Assembly: GCF_027887165.1 (NCBI RefSeq)
Contig: NC_077227.1
Coordinates: forward strand, 72,475,271 to 72,539,270
Reading direction: 5' to 3'
DNA: 64,000 bases
From: Monodelphis domestica
Lineage: Eukaryota; Chordata; Mammalia; Didelphimorphia; Didelphidae
In this document: positions 46,610 to 59,330 of the stretch, piece by piece
Position numbering within the stretch: position 1 is the first letter of the stretch
Layout of the letters: the number at the start of each line of letters is the position of its first letter
Notes under the pieces: model-generated
The model's database searches: none
Told to the model about the DNA's origin: nothing
The model's input: the letters and a program-made list of their open reading frames with translations, nothing else
Program-made: the position numbers and the translations under genes

Positions 46610-49600
46610 ACACCTAATACAGTCGCTAAGTAGTGTAAAATGGTGCTGCTCCTGACAAATGTATGTTAATTGTTTACATTTTATATTTGCAAAATTATTT
46701 CTCTGGAACTGAACTTTTTCTTAGGTAAAGCAATCATTGAAATCTCATTTCAAAAAATGCACATTTTCAGTAAAAATTTTTGACTCTTGATCACTTTTTG
46801 AAGAAAAAGGGATTTGTGTAGTGAGTTGAAATAGAACAAACATCTAAGTTTTTGTTCTAGTTCATTTGAAATTTTTATTCTATTTTTTAATTTATTTTTT
46901 TTTTAATAGCAAATTCCTAGGCCCAGGAGAATTAATGACCAGAATTAGGAAAGGAGCTCATTTTCAGTTTCTGGAAGTTCACTAGATGTTCGGTCATGTA
47001 TTTATTTTGGGGAAATAACCTTTTGTGTAAGATATTTTAGATTATTGTTAGCACTCAGTATTTTAAAATATTGCTTTAATTTAGCTTTTTAGTAAATCTT
47101 TAAAAGGTGAAATTATTGTTGATGCATTAAAGCAGTGATTCCTACCATTCTTAGAATTGCAATACCCAGCTGTCTTATTTTTTGACACTCTTCAAAGGGG
47201 CAACATGGCTGTGTGTTTTTTTTAATTAAAATTAATTGAAGTTAATTTATTTTTGAGAATTGTGAGACACCTTTTGATTCATAAAACCAAGACTGAGAAT
47301 CAGTCTTCAAGTTTCTCATGTGATTGTGTTCTTTTGACTTTGACAGGTTAGTTTAACAGTTTCTTCATTTTTTTCTCTTAATAGGTTAGGTCACTATTGC
47401 ACTTTAAAAGATGTACTTTCTAGATTTATCTTCCTGTAGAATCTCACAATACTTTGTATTTTTCTTTTTGGGTTTTTTTTTTTTATGATGGGCCATCAGA
47501 GTAGAAAAGTAACAAAGTAAATAATACTTACCTCCTACCAGCAAATTGTTGTTTTATTTAATAATTTGTTTTATTTTTATTTCATTTCCCACTGGCCCAA
47601 ATATTGGCAAGGAAAACTAAATGTTCTTCTATCTATAACTTTTTAAAAGTGCCAGCTACCACTTGAAAAAACCAGCATTTGTCAGCTAAATTCAGAAAAT
47701 AAGAACTTTTATTCCCTAAAGTGATCTAAAATATTCATCAACCTATATATTGATCATACGGTTTAGTTTGGCTAAGTGTTGTCTGTGTCTGAGATTTATA
47801 TGGCACAAATTCTTAGCACTACTTAACTAGATTTACATTTTATAATAGTGAGGGTGTCTATGCACAAGTTCCTTTTTATGTTATTTTTTAAAATTGTTCT
47901 GATCTTTAAGGCATCTTAACTAAATATATATAGTTTTTTTTTAATGGAAGTCACAAATGAGATTGCCATGGCTATTTATGTAAAACAAGCTTGCATATTT
48001 TATAATTTTGATGTTTTTTTCCAGGAGGAACTTAAAATATGCCTATCAGTTTACGCTATGAATATTAATGTTAAGTCAAGATGAGTTAGTCATATTTGTA
48101 AGCTGGGAGATCAGTATTTTGCTGTTCCACTTCCATGCTGTACTTTTACATGCTAATTTTTATTAAGCATCAATTTTAAAATGATTGTATTGTTGGCTTC
48201 TGTTTATTTGGACCACATATCCATGCCAATCATCTTTCTTCCGTTCATTTTAGAAATCTTATTTTATATTGCCACATACTGTCAATCAGTCTGGCTGTTT
48301 TGATGTTTGCTATTCCAAGTTGGGAAAGGCACTGTTACATCCTTCTCAGGCTTTCTAGAAGAAACTGAAAGCTCTTTAAATAGAGATACTACTACACCAA
48401 ACTTCTTGAAATACCATGAATTTGATTGTAATGATAAAAGCCTTACTTGTTAAATCTTACTTTCTTTTCTGACTGATTCTCCTAATCCTGCAGTATTGTC
48501 TAAGAAGAGGAAGCTAGAAAAGACATGACTTTTGTAGTGGAAATCATCAGACAAATGAAGCAATCTCCTGGGTTACCAAACAACTTGGTTCACCTTATAG
48601 GCCAGTTTCTGCTACACATATGAAGACAACTACTCAGTGTTGCCTAGACACTCACTTGTATTCCATTTTGATCTAAATCATATATAGTCCATTTTCAAGA
48701 ATGCTACTGTAGTCTGTTCATGTGTATTGTTCTTTAGCAACACATTAGATAGTGGATGCATGAAGCCCCACAAACCCCTGTTAAGATTCTACCAATAGTG
48801 GAAGGATTCAAATATCATCATTGTTTTGTCAGTAACTCTTTGGGTACTGCCTATATAAATCCTTTTATATTTTAGTATATGATGCATATATGTATATATA
48901 TATTGTATTTTATGTTTGATCTTTAGAAGCCTTTTTTTCTACTGAGATTTTCAGAATAAGCCTTTTTTTTGTTTTTTGTCTTTTTTCACTTAATGACAGC
49001 AAGTTGAAGAATTGAAGGGCATTGAAGCAGAGATGTATAGTATGGGGTAAGATTAGAAACCTCATGAAAAAAAAATCACTTAAAGCTGTTCTGGTTCACT
49101 TAATTGCTCTTAGTTAAGTGCTCTTAAGGAGAGTCTAGTAAGAGTAACACTTTACTAATCATTTCTGGTATAATTTTCTCTCCATTTACTGAAACTTGTG
49201 ATAAGTAGACCTGTGGATTAGCTTTGCACAATGTTTCCACTTCCACAATGGCTTATAAATTAAACTAGGTTTTTATTGAACTACCTCACACTAATTTTCT
49301 ATGCTTTCCTGAGTAAACTGTTGCCCTTACTATTAGACCTTTGCTGAATGTGAACTGTAAGTGTGTTTTTCTAATTCCTTTATGGCCAATGTTGAGATGA
49401 TACCAGTAAGTATGTAAAATGTATCATTTGCATAAGTAAGAAGCATTCACATGTAAATCCTTTTTTTGACTGTATTTCCTGGAAAGTTGTGTTAGATGTG
49501 ATTGGTGAATTGATTATTGTCTGTTTTTGTAAGTAAAGATCTAGTAGTATCAGTCCATTCTTTACATTTTACAAAAGGAATAAATCTTAGTAAATTTTAC

Positions 49601-50010
49601 GAACAGATGAATTACTTTTGTAGGCCCAATATTTGGTATATTTTTGGGAAGCTTTTAATCTTTTAGCCTGACAGTAAAGTTGAGCAAATGAGCTGTGTAC
49701 CTGGAATGTGACCTCTATTTTCTCAAAGCAGATTATCCTGTTTTAGGGGGTGGGTCTAAAACCTCACAATTTTAAAATTTTAAATCACATTTGCTTTTCT
49801 ACCCACATAACCCCATTCCTTTTTCAGTCATTGCTCTCTGTGTTCTAGTCCTACATCCTCTCTCCCTTAGACAAAAAACAAATGTGGCACTTTGTGGGGA
49901 ATGCTGAGATGATTATTGTGGTTTTAATCACCCATGCCATAGGTCATTAAACACGTACCACTGGAATGTAAACAATGTTAACTAGTATGTCAATTGGTTA
50001 TAATATTTTA

Positions 50011-50016
50011 AATAAA
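50011..50016 (+). promoter_or_regulatory. MAPK8: Candidate distal polyadenylation signal of MAPK8
   Basis: AATAAA followed by an A-rich stretch and a GTTGT element. It is the last canonical hexamer before interspersed repeats resume, so it is the best candidate for the long transcript end. Not proven without transcript data. Confidence 0.5.
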
Positions 50017-50039
50017 AAAGAAAAAAAAGTTGTATGACA

Positions 50040-50848
50040 AGATTGAAATTAAGAGTTGTTTCATTGAAAAATCCTGTTTTAAAATTATAGTAAAGGATAG
50101 GTTTGTTTTAGTAAGTGTAGACAATAGTGTTAGAATATGGTGTCTACCAAACTCAGCTTGGGAAAATAAAAGAGGAATCCTGGCACCTTGGAGGCAGATT
50201 CTGGCAGGGGTTCTTAGGGGTGGATGTTTTTAGGATATGTAGGTTCTAGTAAAGCACTGGTACTCTCAGTGTTATACAGAAAGACACCTTGGTTTTATGC
50301 CCTTAACCCACTGTCAGGGATCTGTTATGGCTTTATTATATTCATTATTTTATTGAAATTAAATATGTAATGTATAAAATAATCCTGGAAAATATTCCTG
50401 TTGCTTTCAGAAAAAAGGAAGCTGATGTAGAACTTGATATATTTTTTCTATTTTTATTACATGTAATTGTTCTGTACTTGCCTCTACAGATTATTCTCCC
50501 TTGGGGAAGGATTTGATTTCTAAATAACCTGCCTGCGCTATCTCTTAGGCCATTGCTGGTTACCATGTAAAACAGAGAAATTTTTTAAACTAGTTTCTTC
50601 CTTTTAGGAATAGCCAGTCCTCAAAGTCTTCTTGGTTGTCTTAGTTCTCTAAAAATGGCATTTTGTTAAACAACATGGCATGAACATGGCATATTGGTAG
50701 AGAAGTTGCAGAGACATACAGCTGTGTGACAATAGGTAAAATCAGGTAATAAATGGCATCTGTCCTCAGGTAACTCAGACATACTGAATATCAGCTATAC
50801 TGGTGTAGGGATTTTCCACACATTCCTCTAAGACTTCCTATTGAACTC
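50040..50848. other. Downstream flank of MAPK8
   Basis: No gene seen; the short ORFs at 50030-50233 and 50345-50566 look incidental. Confidence 0.4.
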
Positions 50849-51577
50849 TGTGAATTTTAAAACTACTCCACCCTACTCAGACCATAGAAGATCTGATTTA
50901 GCTATTTCCTGATTAGTAAAATGGAGATACTTGGTTTAACAGAATCAAGTCTTGGAACTATGCATTTCTCCACCCTACTTAGTTTAACAAGGTCAGGAAT
51001 GTCTGCACCCATACTCAAGGATTAAGTATCTGAGAAAATGGCCTTCAACAGACGTGTGCAAGAACAGCGGACAGTCCCCTGGGCTGTCCTAAGTCAAGCT
51101 AAGCTAACATTGGTACAGATGAGATGCAGGAAAATGACATAAAATCGTCTGTATAGGGCACATCACTTCCACTCTTTGGCCTCTTTTCCTGGATAGGCGT
51201 CTCTGGCTGGCGGCATGCTAAGCGTGACATCTTGGCAAGGTGGCAGCTATTTGGGTTTTGGCGATGAGTTTGCCCTTGAGCTAATTCAGGTTCAGGCATC
51301 TTGACTGAGCCCTCTTGGAGTTCAGGCTGATTCCTTCCTCTTTTACTCTCCAAAACCTTACCTTCTAGAGCCTCTAATGTTCCCGCCCTGCACAAGCCAG
51401 GTGGGAGAAACCCTTTCCTTCTCCCTTCTTAATTTTTTTTCCACTATATTAAATTAAATCACCATAAATTTCCAGACTGAGTTGGGTAATTTTTTTTTTA
51501 TTATTTGGGATATCCATGGCGACCAATAATTAATATAGTTTAGGTCACAAAGCTAAAATTATCCTTTACAATTCACA
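50849..51577. mobile_element. LTR-like element, copy 2
   Basis: Starts TGTGAATT and ends AATTCACA, flanked by GAACTC (50843-50848) and GAACTG (51578-51583), a 6-bp target duplication with one mismatch. It shares the ACTCCACCCTACT block near its start and the CCATAAATTTCCAGACTGA block near its end with the element at 7023, in the same orientation. The 98-aa minus-strand ORF inside it is probably incidental. Confidence 0.7.
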
Positions 51578-51583
51578 GAACTG

Positions 51584-52844
51584 GACCAAAACAACTACCA
51601 TATTCCCTTGGAATTGTGGAAAGCAAATTAAACCTTTTACTTTTTGGTAGGCATCTCTGAAATGCTCACACTTGACCTTATTTGTTTAAGTTTGTAAAAT
51701 CTTAAGCTGTTAATTTACTTAACTAATTGGAGATCCTAGATCATGTAGCCCCAGTACTCATTTCAGAAATTTAAAGCAGACATTTGCATCATATAGTGAT
51801 TTGTGGTTAAGTTGGTATCAATACTACAGTGAAGGTAAGGGAATAACTTGTGCTTAATTCATTTATCTCATTGGCATTGGTATTCTGTTGAAATGATTTC
51901 TGTTGGGATCTATCACAAAAGGTTATACACACTAATTACAAAGAGGAGTGGTGGCATATATGCTAAGCAATACACAATATGTATATTATATTTTTCTTTT
52001 CAGTGATTATAAGGTATAGATCAGTGCTTCTTACAGATTTTATAAGATACTGGTATTAGTGAGAAAATGGCATTTATACCTAACATATATCTAGAACTTA
52101 CTGCCTTGATTGAACCAATATGCATATTTCTCATTTAAGCCTTCTGTTTCAGGTTCCTTACAGTAAACTAAATGAAAAAGTGTGTTAATATGATTTTCAT
52201 TTGATTATAAAAATATTTTCCAAGCATCACTGAACCAAGCAAAGTTTGAAAACAAAGCAGTTTTCCTCCATTATCCTTTAGCTGATATACTTTTTAATAA
52301 CTTTCCAAATAAATAGCCTATTGTAGTCACATTAAAATCATTTTTATAGGAGAAAAAAGTGGGAATGTAACTTTATCCTTTTTATAGACACTAACCCTGT
52401 CATTTATAATAAACCTCTAAGTCTAGCAAGAATGAGACACTTAATCTATCACTTAAGTTGTCTAGCTCTAAACATTGGATTCAAAATTACAATTTGAAAT
52501 TGTAGTAATTTATGTGGGAAATAAGTTTTTAAAAAATTTTTGTAAGGTTGCAGACTTATTCATCTCTCTTCCCCTCAGGGAAAACCTCATAATAGGTAGC
52601 AATAGATGTTTTTGAATGACTGATTGATTCTTGGGCTAGAATCTCACTTCAAGTAGTTTTCCTAGATCACCAAAAAAAATTTTTTTCAGTTAAATAGTTA
52701 AACTGAAAGCCAAAATCTATTAAAACATAAGTAAAAGAGAAGAATCAGGATTTTAGATACAGTTACTTACCCTCATAGCAGTGGTTATGAAAAATTAAAA
52801 GGAAAAGATGTTTGAACTTGGATAAGACCTGCATTTAAATAATT
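51584..52844. other. Intergenic, nothing recognised
   Basis: AT-rich, no supportable feature. Confidence 0.4.
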
Positions 52845-53480
52845 GAATACTATTTATTAAGTATCTCCTCTATGCTGGTTACTAGATGCTAGAGACAAAA
52901 AGACAAAAATAAGAATCTCTGTTCTCAAGGAGCTTACATTCTATTGGGGAGAAACATGTTCACCAGAAAGTACAAAATATATATTTAACATTTTATACAG
53001 CAAACTTGAGTTTAACTTTGAAGGAAGCTAAGAATTCTGAGGTAAGATGGGCATCTTGTACAAGGCTGGCTGTATAGGGAACAGCAACTGGTCCAGTGAG
53101 ACTAGAATGTAGAATATGTGTGAAGGAAGTCTAGAAAGGTAGACAAAAGCCAGATTGTGAGGGACTTTAAAAACCAAGATGGTGGAAAAGTTTTTATTCT
53201 TGAACAGTCACATAGTCTGATGTGTTATTTTATCAAAAGGGGGAAGCTATTAGAAACAGGAGCCCAATTGGACTATTAGATAAGGCAAGACTAATAAAGA
53301 CCTGAATTCAAGTGGTGGCTAGGTGATTGGGAATAAGGGAAAGATTTGAAAATTTTAGGGATAGGTCTAAGGGGAGAGGAAACAGTCAAGGATGATCTTC
53401 AAGGTAACTGGGTAGTTGGATAAATGGTTGTGCCTTCAGCAAAGTAGAGAGAAGCTATGGAGAAGAAAGGGTTTGAGTGT
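52845..53480 (-). repeat. L2 LINE 3' region, antisense
   Basis: ACTATTTATTAAGTATCTCC, then CTCAAGGAGCTTACATTCTA and GCCAGATTGTGAGGGACTTT. Same region and orientation of L2 as at 31210 and 63185. Confidence 0.65.
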
Positions 53481-54799
53481 TAAAAGTTCTGTTTTGGACA
53501 TTTTGGTCCTTGATATTTAACAATTGATGTTCTTCATGTACTAGAATCAAATGAGATGTGTTTTTTAAAACATTTTAAAAACTAAAGTCCCATATAAATG
53601 ATATTCTTTATTAGCTACTGCAAGATGATAAAAAAGAGGGGAGTGTGACAGAGGCTGGCACTTAAGAAAAGTGCCAGGTTGAAGAGTGTATGGATCTGAT
53701 CTCATTGGGGGAGGGGGCCCCAGGAGATGGGAATCTGGAGGAGGAGAAAATTCTGGCTTTTCTTATGAGCCAGCCTCAGTCACAGGAGCTAGATGCATCT
53801 TACAAAGTTTGTACTATACATTAGTGGAGGGAGCATGTCAAAAGCCCAGATCCTTGAATCTTGCCTAATATTTGTAAAGATAAATGCCATAGATATTTCC
53901 CACTTCTCAAAAGTAGTCTGTGCACAGAGGATTTCATTATAAATGATTCAGTGAAAGAATTCATAAAGGGGGGGGGTAACTTGTTAATGGATATAGTTTA
54001 GTTTAGTACTACAGTATGTAATCAGATGAATAACCCATTCAGTCCTCAAATCCTGAATGTACACTAAAGATTGCAGATTGTAAGCCAAGAACCAGATTTG
54101 AACAGGACAGAGTTGGATGGGTGGCAATGGAGAAATTGTCCAGTGCTTTCAATGATTCTCAAACTAGATTCTGAAACAAATATCCCATCTTTTTCATGCT
54201 AATATTCTCCTGGTACTCCAAGAGACTATAGCTGTAAGCCAGGTTAATTTCCTTCAAAGTTGTGCAGGTATTTTCTTCAAGTGAGCAAACTTTTAAAGCC
54301 ACTTTTATCTGTAGAAAAACTAGAGTATGTCCAAGATTGATCCCAGAAGACAAGCATGTCTTCCTATTCCTATGTGACCTCTAAGGTCTTTAATTCTTTA
54401 TGTGGCTCTCTGTTCCTGGGACTTCCACAACGTAAACAATATAATTTCAGGCTTTTCTTTTCACTTCCAAATATATAACTTAGAAAAAACTTTAATGTTT
54501 TCACTTATCCCAATTTGTAAGTTATATGCAAAATAGTCCAAAAAATGAGAACCCTGAATTATCCCCCCCAAATCAAATTTTAATTCTATTTTGAATTCTC
54601 TTAAGAATGCAAAGGAATGTACAATTTTAGATTTCCATTTAAAATGACTATATTAAAGCTCTTATGATCATACACTGAAAAATTTTGGCATACCTTATCC
54701 CCCAAATTCCTACATATATATTAATGTTTATAGATTTATATTTTAACATTCAGAACTATCACTTTAGACAGAATTTGAAATGCAACTTTTATTTAAGGA
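53481..54799. other. Intergenic, nothing recognised
   Basis: A short G-run at 53970-53976; no gene or known repeat identified. Confidence 0.4.
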
Positions 54800-55040
54800 A
54801 AAGAAATTACTAATGGTTTGAGCATCCTGAAACCTAGGTTCTAATTTCCCCTCAGACACTTAGATGTGAGACACCCTAGGCTTAATTACCTAAGTATTGT
54901 CTCATTTTTCTCATATTTAAGATGGAAATAATAATAGCACCTACCTTACAGGCTTGTGATAGGGGTAAAATTAAAAGAAGCAATAGATATTAAAATGTTT
55001 TAATAACTTGAAACACCAAATACAAGCTAGCAATTATGCC
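54800..55040 (+). repeat. MIR/THER-type SINE, sense
   Basis: CTAATTTCCCCTCAGACACT, GATGGAAATAATAATAGCAC and CTACCTTACAGG follow the MIR order. Confidence 0.65.
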
Positions 55041-56357
55041 CCCTACTTCATTTATTTAATCCAGCAAAATTTAAGTCACATACGAATCAGAAACTATGGT
55101 AACACATATCTTTGATCACTGTTATGTCAATATTTTATCCCTAGAATTGAAGTCAAGAGTTAGCCTCAAACCCTAAATTCCTAATATCAGCTAATGCTTT
55201 AGGGGTAGGAGTAATGATTAGTCTTGGAGTCAGAAGTGAGTTTCATTTCTGACACTTTTAAATAGCAATGTAATGCAGGAAACTATATTAGATTTGATAT
55301 CAGGAGAAAAAACTTCAGAGCAGTTAGAGTGGGATGTATTGTCTCAGGAGATTCAATTGGCTTTTCTTTCATTTCAGTTGCTAAAGCAAATGCTGGATGA
55401 CCTCCTTGTACTATAAATGTATTATTGTGGGAATTCTTTTTTGGAAAAAATATTATCTGCATGTGTTTAGAAAAAGATGTATATATAATTGAATATACAT
55501 CCAAATTGGCTATCAAGGTTCCTTCCAACTGAAATAGTATGATTCAGTAATCTAACTTAGTAATCTAAGACTTAGCTTCAGTTTCCTCATCTGTAAAATA
55601 GGATTCATATTGTTATGTACAATGAGATTTTTATAAAGAAGGTGTCCAATAAATCTTAAAATGCTCTATAACTGTGAACTGTTAATAAGCAAATGGATTC
55701 CAGTCCATATGTTTATTCATTATCTAAGAGTGTTTGGTTGAATTATCTTCACCTTTCTTAAATAATTTAATTTCTTTTTCTGACCATAGAAGTAGGAATG
55801 ACAGTTGTAATTTTTTAAAAGTACTTTTAAAAGACACAAGATGACTTTATTCTGTGTTTGATTGCCAGACTTTCTAGATCTAGCAAAAGAGGCAGGAGGA
55901 CCTATGTCATGTGTGAGAATGATAGAGTGGCTAAAGCAATGGTCACCATATTTATGGAGGAAAGTGGAAAAAACATTATTCAGTTTTTCTTAAATGCAAT
56001 TGTGGCTCAGCATATAATGAACACATCCATGTATCCTGCTTTTTAATTATATCTCTTTTTAATATTTTGCTTGCTATAGGAACAAGGAACTAAGAACATC
56101 TTAGACATAAGCAACTTTTGGGGGCCTCAGTTCCACTTTCTAAAGCATTGAGGTTGGTCTTATCAGGCCTTTAAAGTTCCTTCAAGCAGTTTAATTTTAT
56201 GATTTTTGCTTCCTTTAGTGAGAAACTAATGCCAAACTCAACTTAGAGACTTAAAGAGTTGCTGGGGGTACTTGATGGTTAAGTGGGCCATGGATTAATC
56301 CCATGGAATCTGTGAACTAGGATGGGCTGAAAAAACCACAGTGCACACATGCTCATG
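55041..56357. repeat. Intergenic with a MIR fragment
   Basis: A MIR 3' fragment lies at about 55560-55660 (CAGTTTCCTCATCTGTAAAA). The ORF at 55858-56046 (62 aa) has no family I recognise. Confidence 0.45.
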
Positions 56358-56365
56358 CACACACA

Positions 56366-56424
<59 letters not shown>
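56358..56424. repeat. (CA)n-(GT)n compound microsatellite
   Basis: A short CA run switches to about 28 GT units at 56369, so the two arms are complementary and can pair. Confidence 0.95.
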
Positions 56425-56427
<3 letters not shown>

Positions 56428-56559
56428 AACCTCTAACTGAAATTTAACATTCCTTCCATTATGAATACAGGCAATATACAGTCTGAAACGGTGTACATAG
56501 ACTGCTCCAAACTGCAAAGGAATCTATCTCTCACACACACACAATATTAAGGCTGTTTA

Positions 56560-56710
56560 TTCCATAGAATTACAGATTTAGAGCCAGGAGAGACCTCAGA
56601 TCATCTCTTACAACCCTTTCGTTTTGCATAGAAGTAAACAAACTCCAATTTGGGGAAATCAAATGACTTTCTCAAATGGATCTGATTTCTCAGGTGATTG
56701 TGATTAGAAA
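56560..56710 (-). repeat. MIR-related fragment, antisense
   Basis: GATTTAGAGCCAGGAGAGAC and CAGATCATCTCTTACAACCC are typical of the MIR-type repeats that also appear at 62635. Confidence 0.45.
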
Positions 56711-57817
56711 CCACCTTTGCTGGTTTATCTCTGAAACTTGTCAATGATTTTCCTTAAGATGACCCCAACAGTGTGCTAAGGAGTCTTCCTTGCTTTCTTC
56801 TGATAGTTTAAGGATGCTGGAATAACAAACTGTCCAACCATCAGCTGTCCCTCTTTCTTATCCGATGACCAGCTGATCTTTTTTTGATCATTCATCCCCA
56901 CCTCCATGATATCCTTTACTCCAATTCTTCAAAATTCTATAATTGCTTTATATTGTAGACTACATCTAACCCCCCTCCTTCCACAGGCCTCCCTTGCCCT
57001 CTGTGATATTCATTTTTAATTCTTAATACCCAACTGTACTACAACACTGCTATAATATTGGTATAATTAAAAAAAAACACAAGTGTTTATTCAGCATTTT
57101 CTGTGTTCCTGGTGCTGTGTTATGCACCAATGATGCAAAGATTAATAAATGAGTGCTTCTGGGAGAAGTTGAGAGTTTTTACAAGAAATGGGTAAATTGC
57201 AAAAGGTGATATACTTTCTTCCCATTTGATTCTGCACTTAACTCAGTTATTTTTATAGTCAAATATTAACAAACTATAGGTTGTATATAACTAAATATAA
57301 TATACTTTGAACAGTGGATACTCTTCATCCACTTGATTTTTCCTGTGTGGAAGCATGTGTAAAACTGAGTGATTGTAGATCTTTCCAGGAAGTTCTGCAA
57401 TATCTAGGAGGTTATCATTTGTAAAGAGGAGTATTTGGAGAACCAGAGTACTGATAGGAAATCCCCTTTCAACTCAGATTCTTAACTAGATCATCTCCAT
57501 GATAATATTGAACACCTTTGACAAGTGTACACCTTCCTGTTTTATGCCTCACCTGAGATAACTGGTCAAACAAGGTTATCTTTTGAGGAATCTTCTTCAG
57601 TAATTGATTTCTGAGTGGATGAGAACTTGAGATTCTTTGAGATGTATGCTGCTCTACTTAATGAAATGTTTGTTTTTTAAGTCAATAAGTATGGCAGAAT
57701 CTTACAATTTTTACATATTCAGGCCCTTTCTGATGGTGAAGACACAATATTCTGTGGAATATCACTTACAAAGCCTGCCTATCCCTTACTAATCACTCGC
57801 AAAGAAGATTCCCCTTA
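56711..57817. other. Intergenic; possible short L2 fragment
   Basis: An antisense L2-like segment may lie at 57060-57150 (TGTTTATTCAGCATTTTCTG). Otherwise nothing. Confidence 0.35.
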
Positions 57818-57818
57818 G

Positions 57819-57868
57819 TGTATGTGTGTGTGTATGTACACATACACACACACACACACACATATATA
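57819..57868. repeat. TG/CA inverted simple repeat
   Basis: 57823-57837 (TGTGTGTGTGTATGT) is the exact reverse complement of 57840-57854, leaving a 2-nt centre (AC). More CA and TA follows. Confidence 0.95.
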
Positions 57869-57999
57869 TGAGTCTCATTAAAAATTGGTATAATGGGAAA
57901 GGCAGAGGTTGTTAGTGGACTTTCTGCCACTTTCTACATTAATGAACACATTCTGAGGTTTTTTTCCATGCCATTGGTATTTTAGTTATCTTGTGAATC

Positions 58000-59330
58000 A
58001 ATCCTTCTGTGCCTTCTCCTCTTTTGGAAATGCCGGATGGCTCTCTTTACATTTCATATAATCTCTTATTTGGTACTATGTCTAGCATCTTTATAAGCAC
58101 TTGTCCAAATCATAATGTTGAGTTCAATTATGATGACTCTACTGTCCTTGATAGTGAGAAGAGTTTGCTATTTTTAAAAAATCTTTCCAGATTTTTTTCC
58201 AGTTTAGTTGCCCTTCCATTTTTGTCTTTATTATCAAGATTTTATTTTACTAGTTCCCTCACCAAAACTTTTTTTAAACTCATTTTTTAACTTCCAATGC
58301 TCTTCTCTACTACTCATAACTTCTCAATTTCCTATCAAGCTTTACTATAAATATTTAGAACTGAGTTTGTATTATAAACCAGTATTGCTTTTGGCTGCCT
58401 TATCTCTGCTTGGCAATTTAATCAATCATTTGCTCACTAAAGCAGTTTTTAGACTCTTGTTCTTGTAATTTATATCAGTTGAAATTATTATATTCTGTGT
58501 CCACCCTTTTTTCCATGCATAGACTTTTTTCATCATAACTTATTTAAATTGTTAGAAAATATTGTTTCCATTGTATGCCACATTTTTTCTCATTTTTCTA
58601 GCTTTTTCCTTGCTTTGACAAACTGATGATATGACTATACAGACAGCTGATTAAAGAGTGAATTTCACATCATTAATAAGTCATTTCCTTTCTATTGGAA
58701 GCAATTTATTTTTTGCGATTTTGATGTCTATCTACTGATTCTTTTCTTGAAGAAAGTATTCATGATACATAGGTAGGAAAAAAATTTGTATAATCTATAA
58801 ACCTAACATGCCTGTGTTGTCTGTAATCCTAATCCAAATTCCTATTTTCTCCTTAAGATCCTCACCTTTTCCTACATTTGCATTGCAATTGCTATCAAAG
58901 TTTTTGTTGGTTTTATTTGAAACATCTTAAGTTTTTGTTCTAATTTTTCATCCTTTACAAGTGATGCAATGTATAAACTACACTTGTTTTAATGTTATTC
59001 TTTTACAACTACTTATCCAATGCACTTACAAGATCACCAGATGTCCCATAAAATATTTCTTGTTGCCTTTGGTGCACAATAAAACCATCTTGGCCGGTTC
59101 CTTTATTTGTTTCTTCAAGGAGAACCTGTAAGCTCTTTTTCTGTTTAGCTGTGATTTCTTCTGGTTTCATTTATAGATAGAATTCCAAGATTGATATGTT
59201 TCAGTCCCTCTTAGTAGCATGTCTGCTCTTTAATCACAGGATAAAGATGTTTCATTTGAGTACTGACAGCTAAGCCAAAGTTCAGAGATGATCTAAATTA
59301 AATAGTGTGTAACTTTTAACCTCTATCCTT
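58000..59330 (-). other. Unidentified, possibly decayed coding-like relic on the minus strand
   Basis: More even composition than its surroundings. Short minus-strand stretches between stops look protein-like (for example GQDGFIVHQRQQEIFYG near 59050-59100) but no family was recognised. Several frame breaks. An old retrotransposon or retrocopy is possible. I make no functional call. Confidence 0.2.

Larger units (their letters stand above)
45296..50030 (+). other. MAPK8: MAPK8 probable 3' untranslated region
   Basis: About 4.7 kb of AT-rich sequence following the stop codon. I recognise no SINE, L1, L2 or MIR copy in it, in contrast with the introns and the downstream flank, which suggests purifying selection or mature-transcript function. 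AATAAA hexamers occur at 46025, 46128, 46547, 46604, 49579 and 50011, so several 3' ends are possible. The distal end is placed after the 50011 hexamer by inference. Confidence 0.65.

Noticed and set aside
51099-51395. 98-aa minus-strand ORF
   Set aside because: Lies within the LTR-like element and shows no known motif.
55858-56046. 62-aa ORF with a plausible-looking protein
   Set aside because: No recognised family, no splice or promoter support; length expected by chance.
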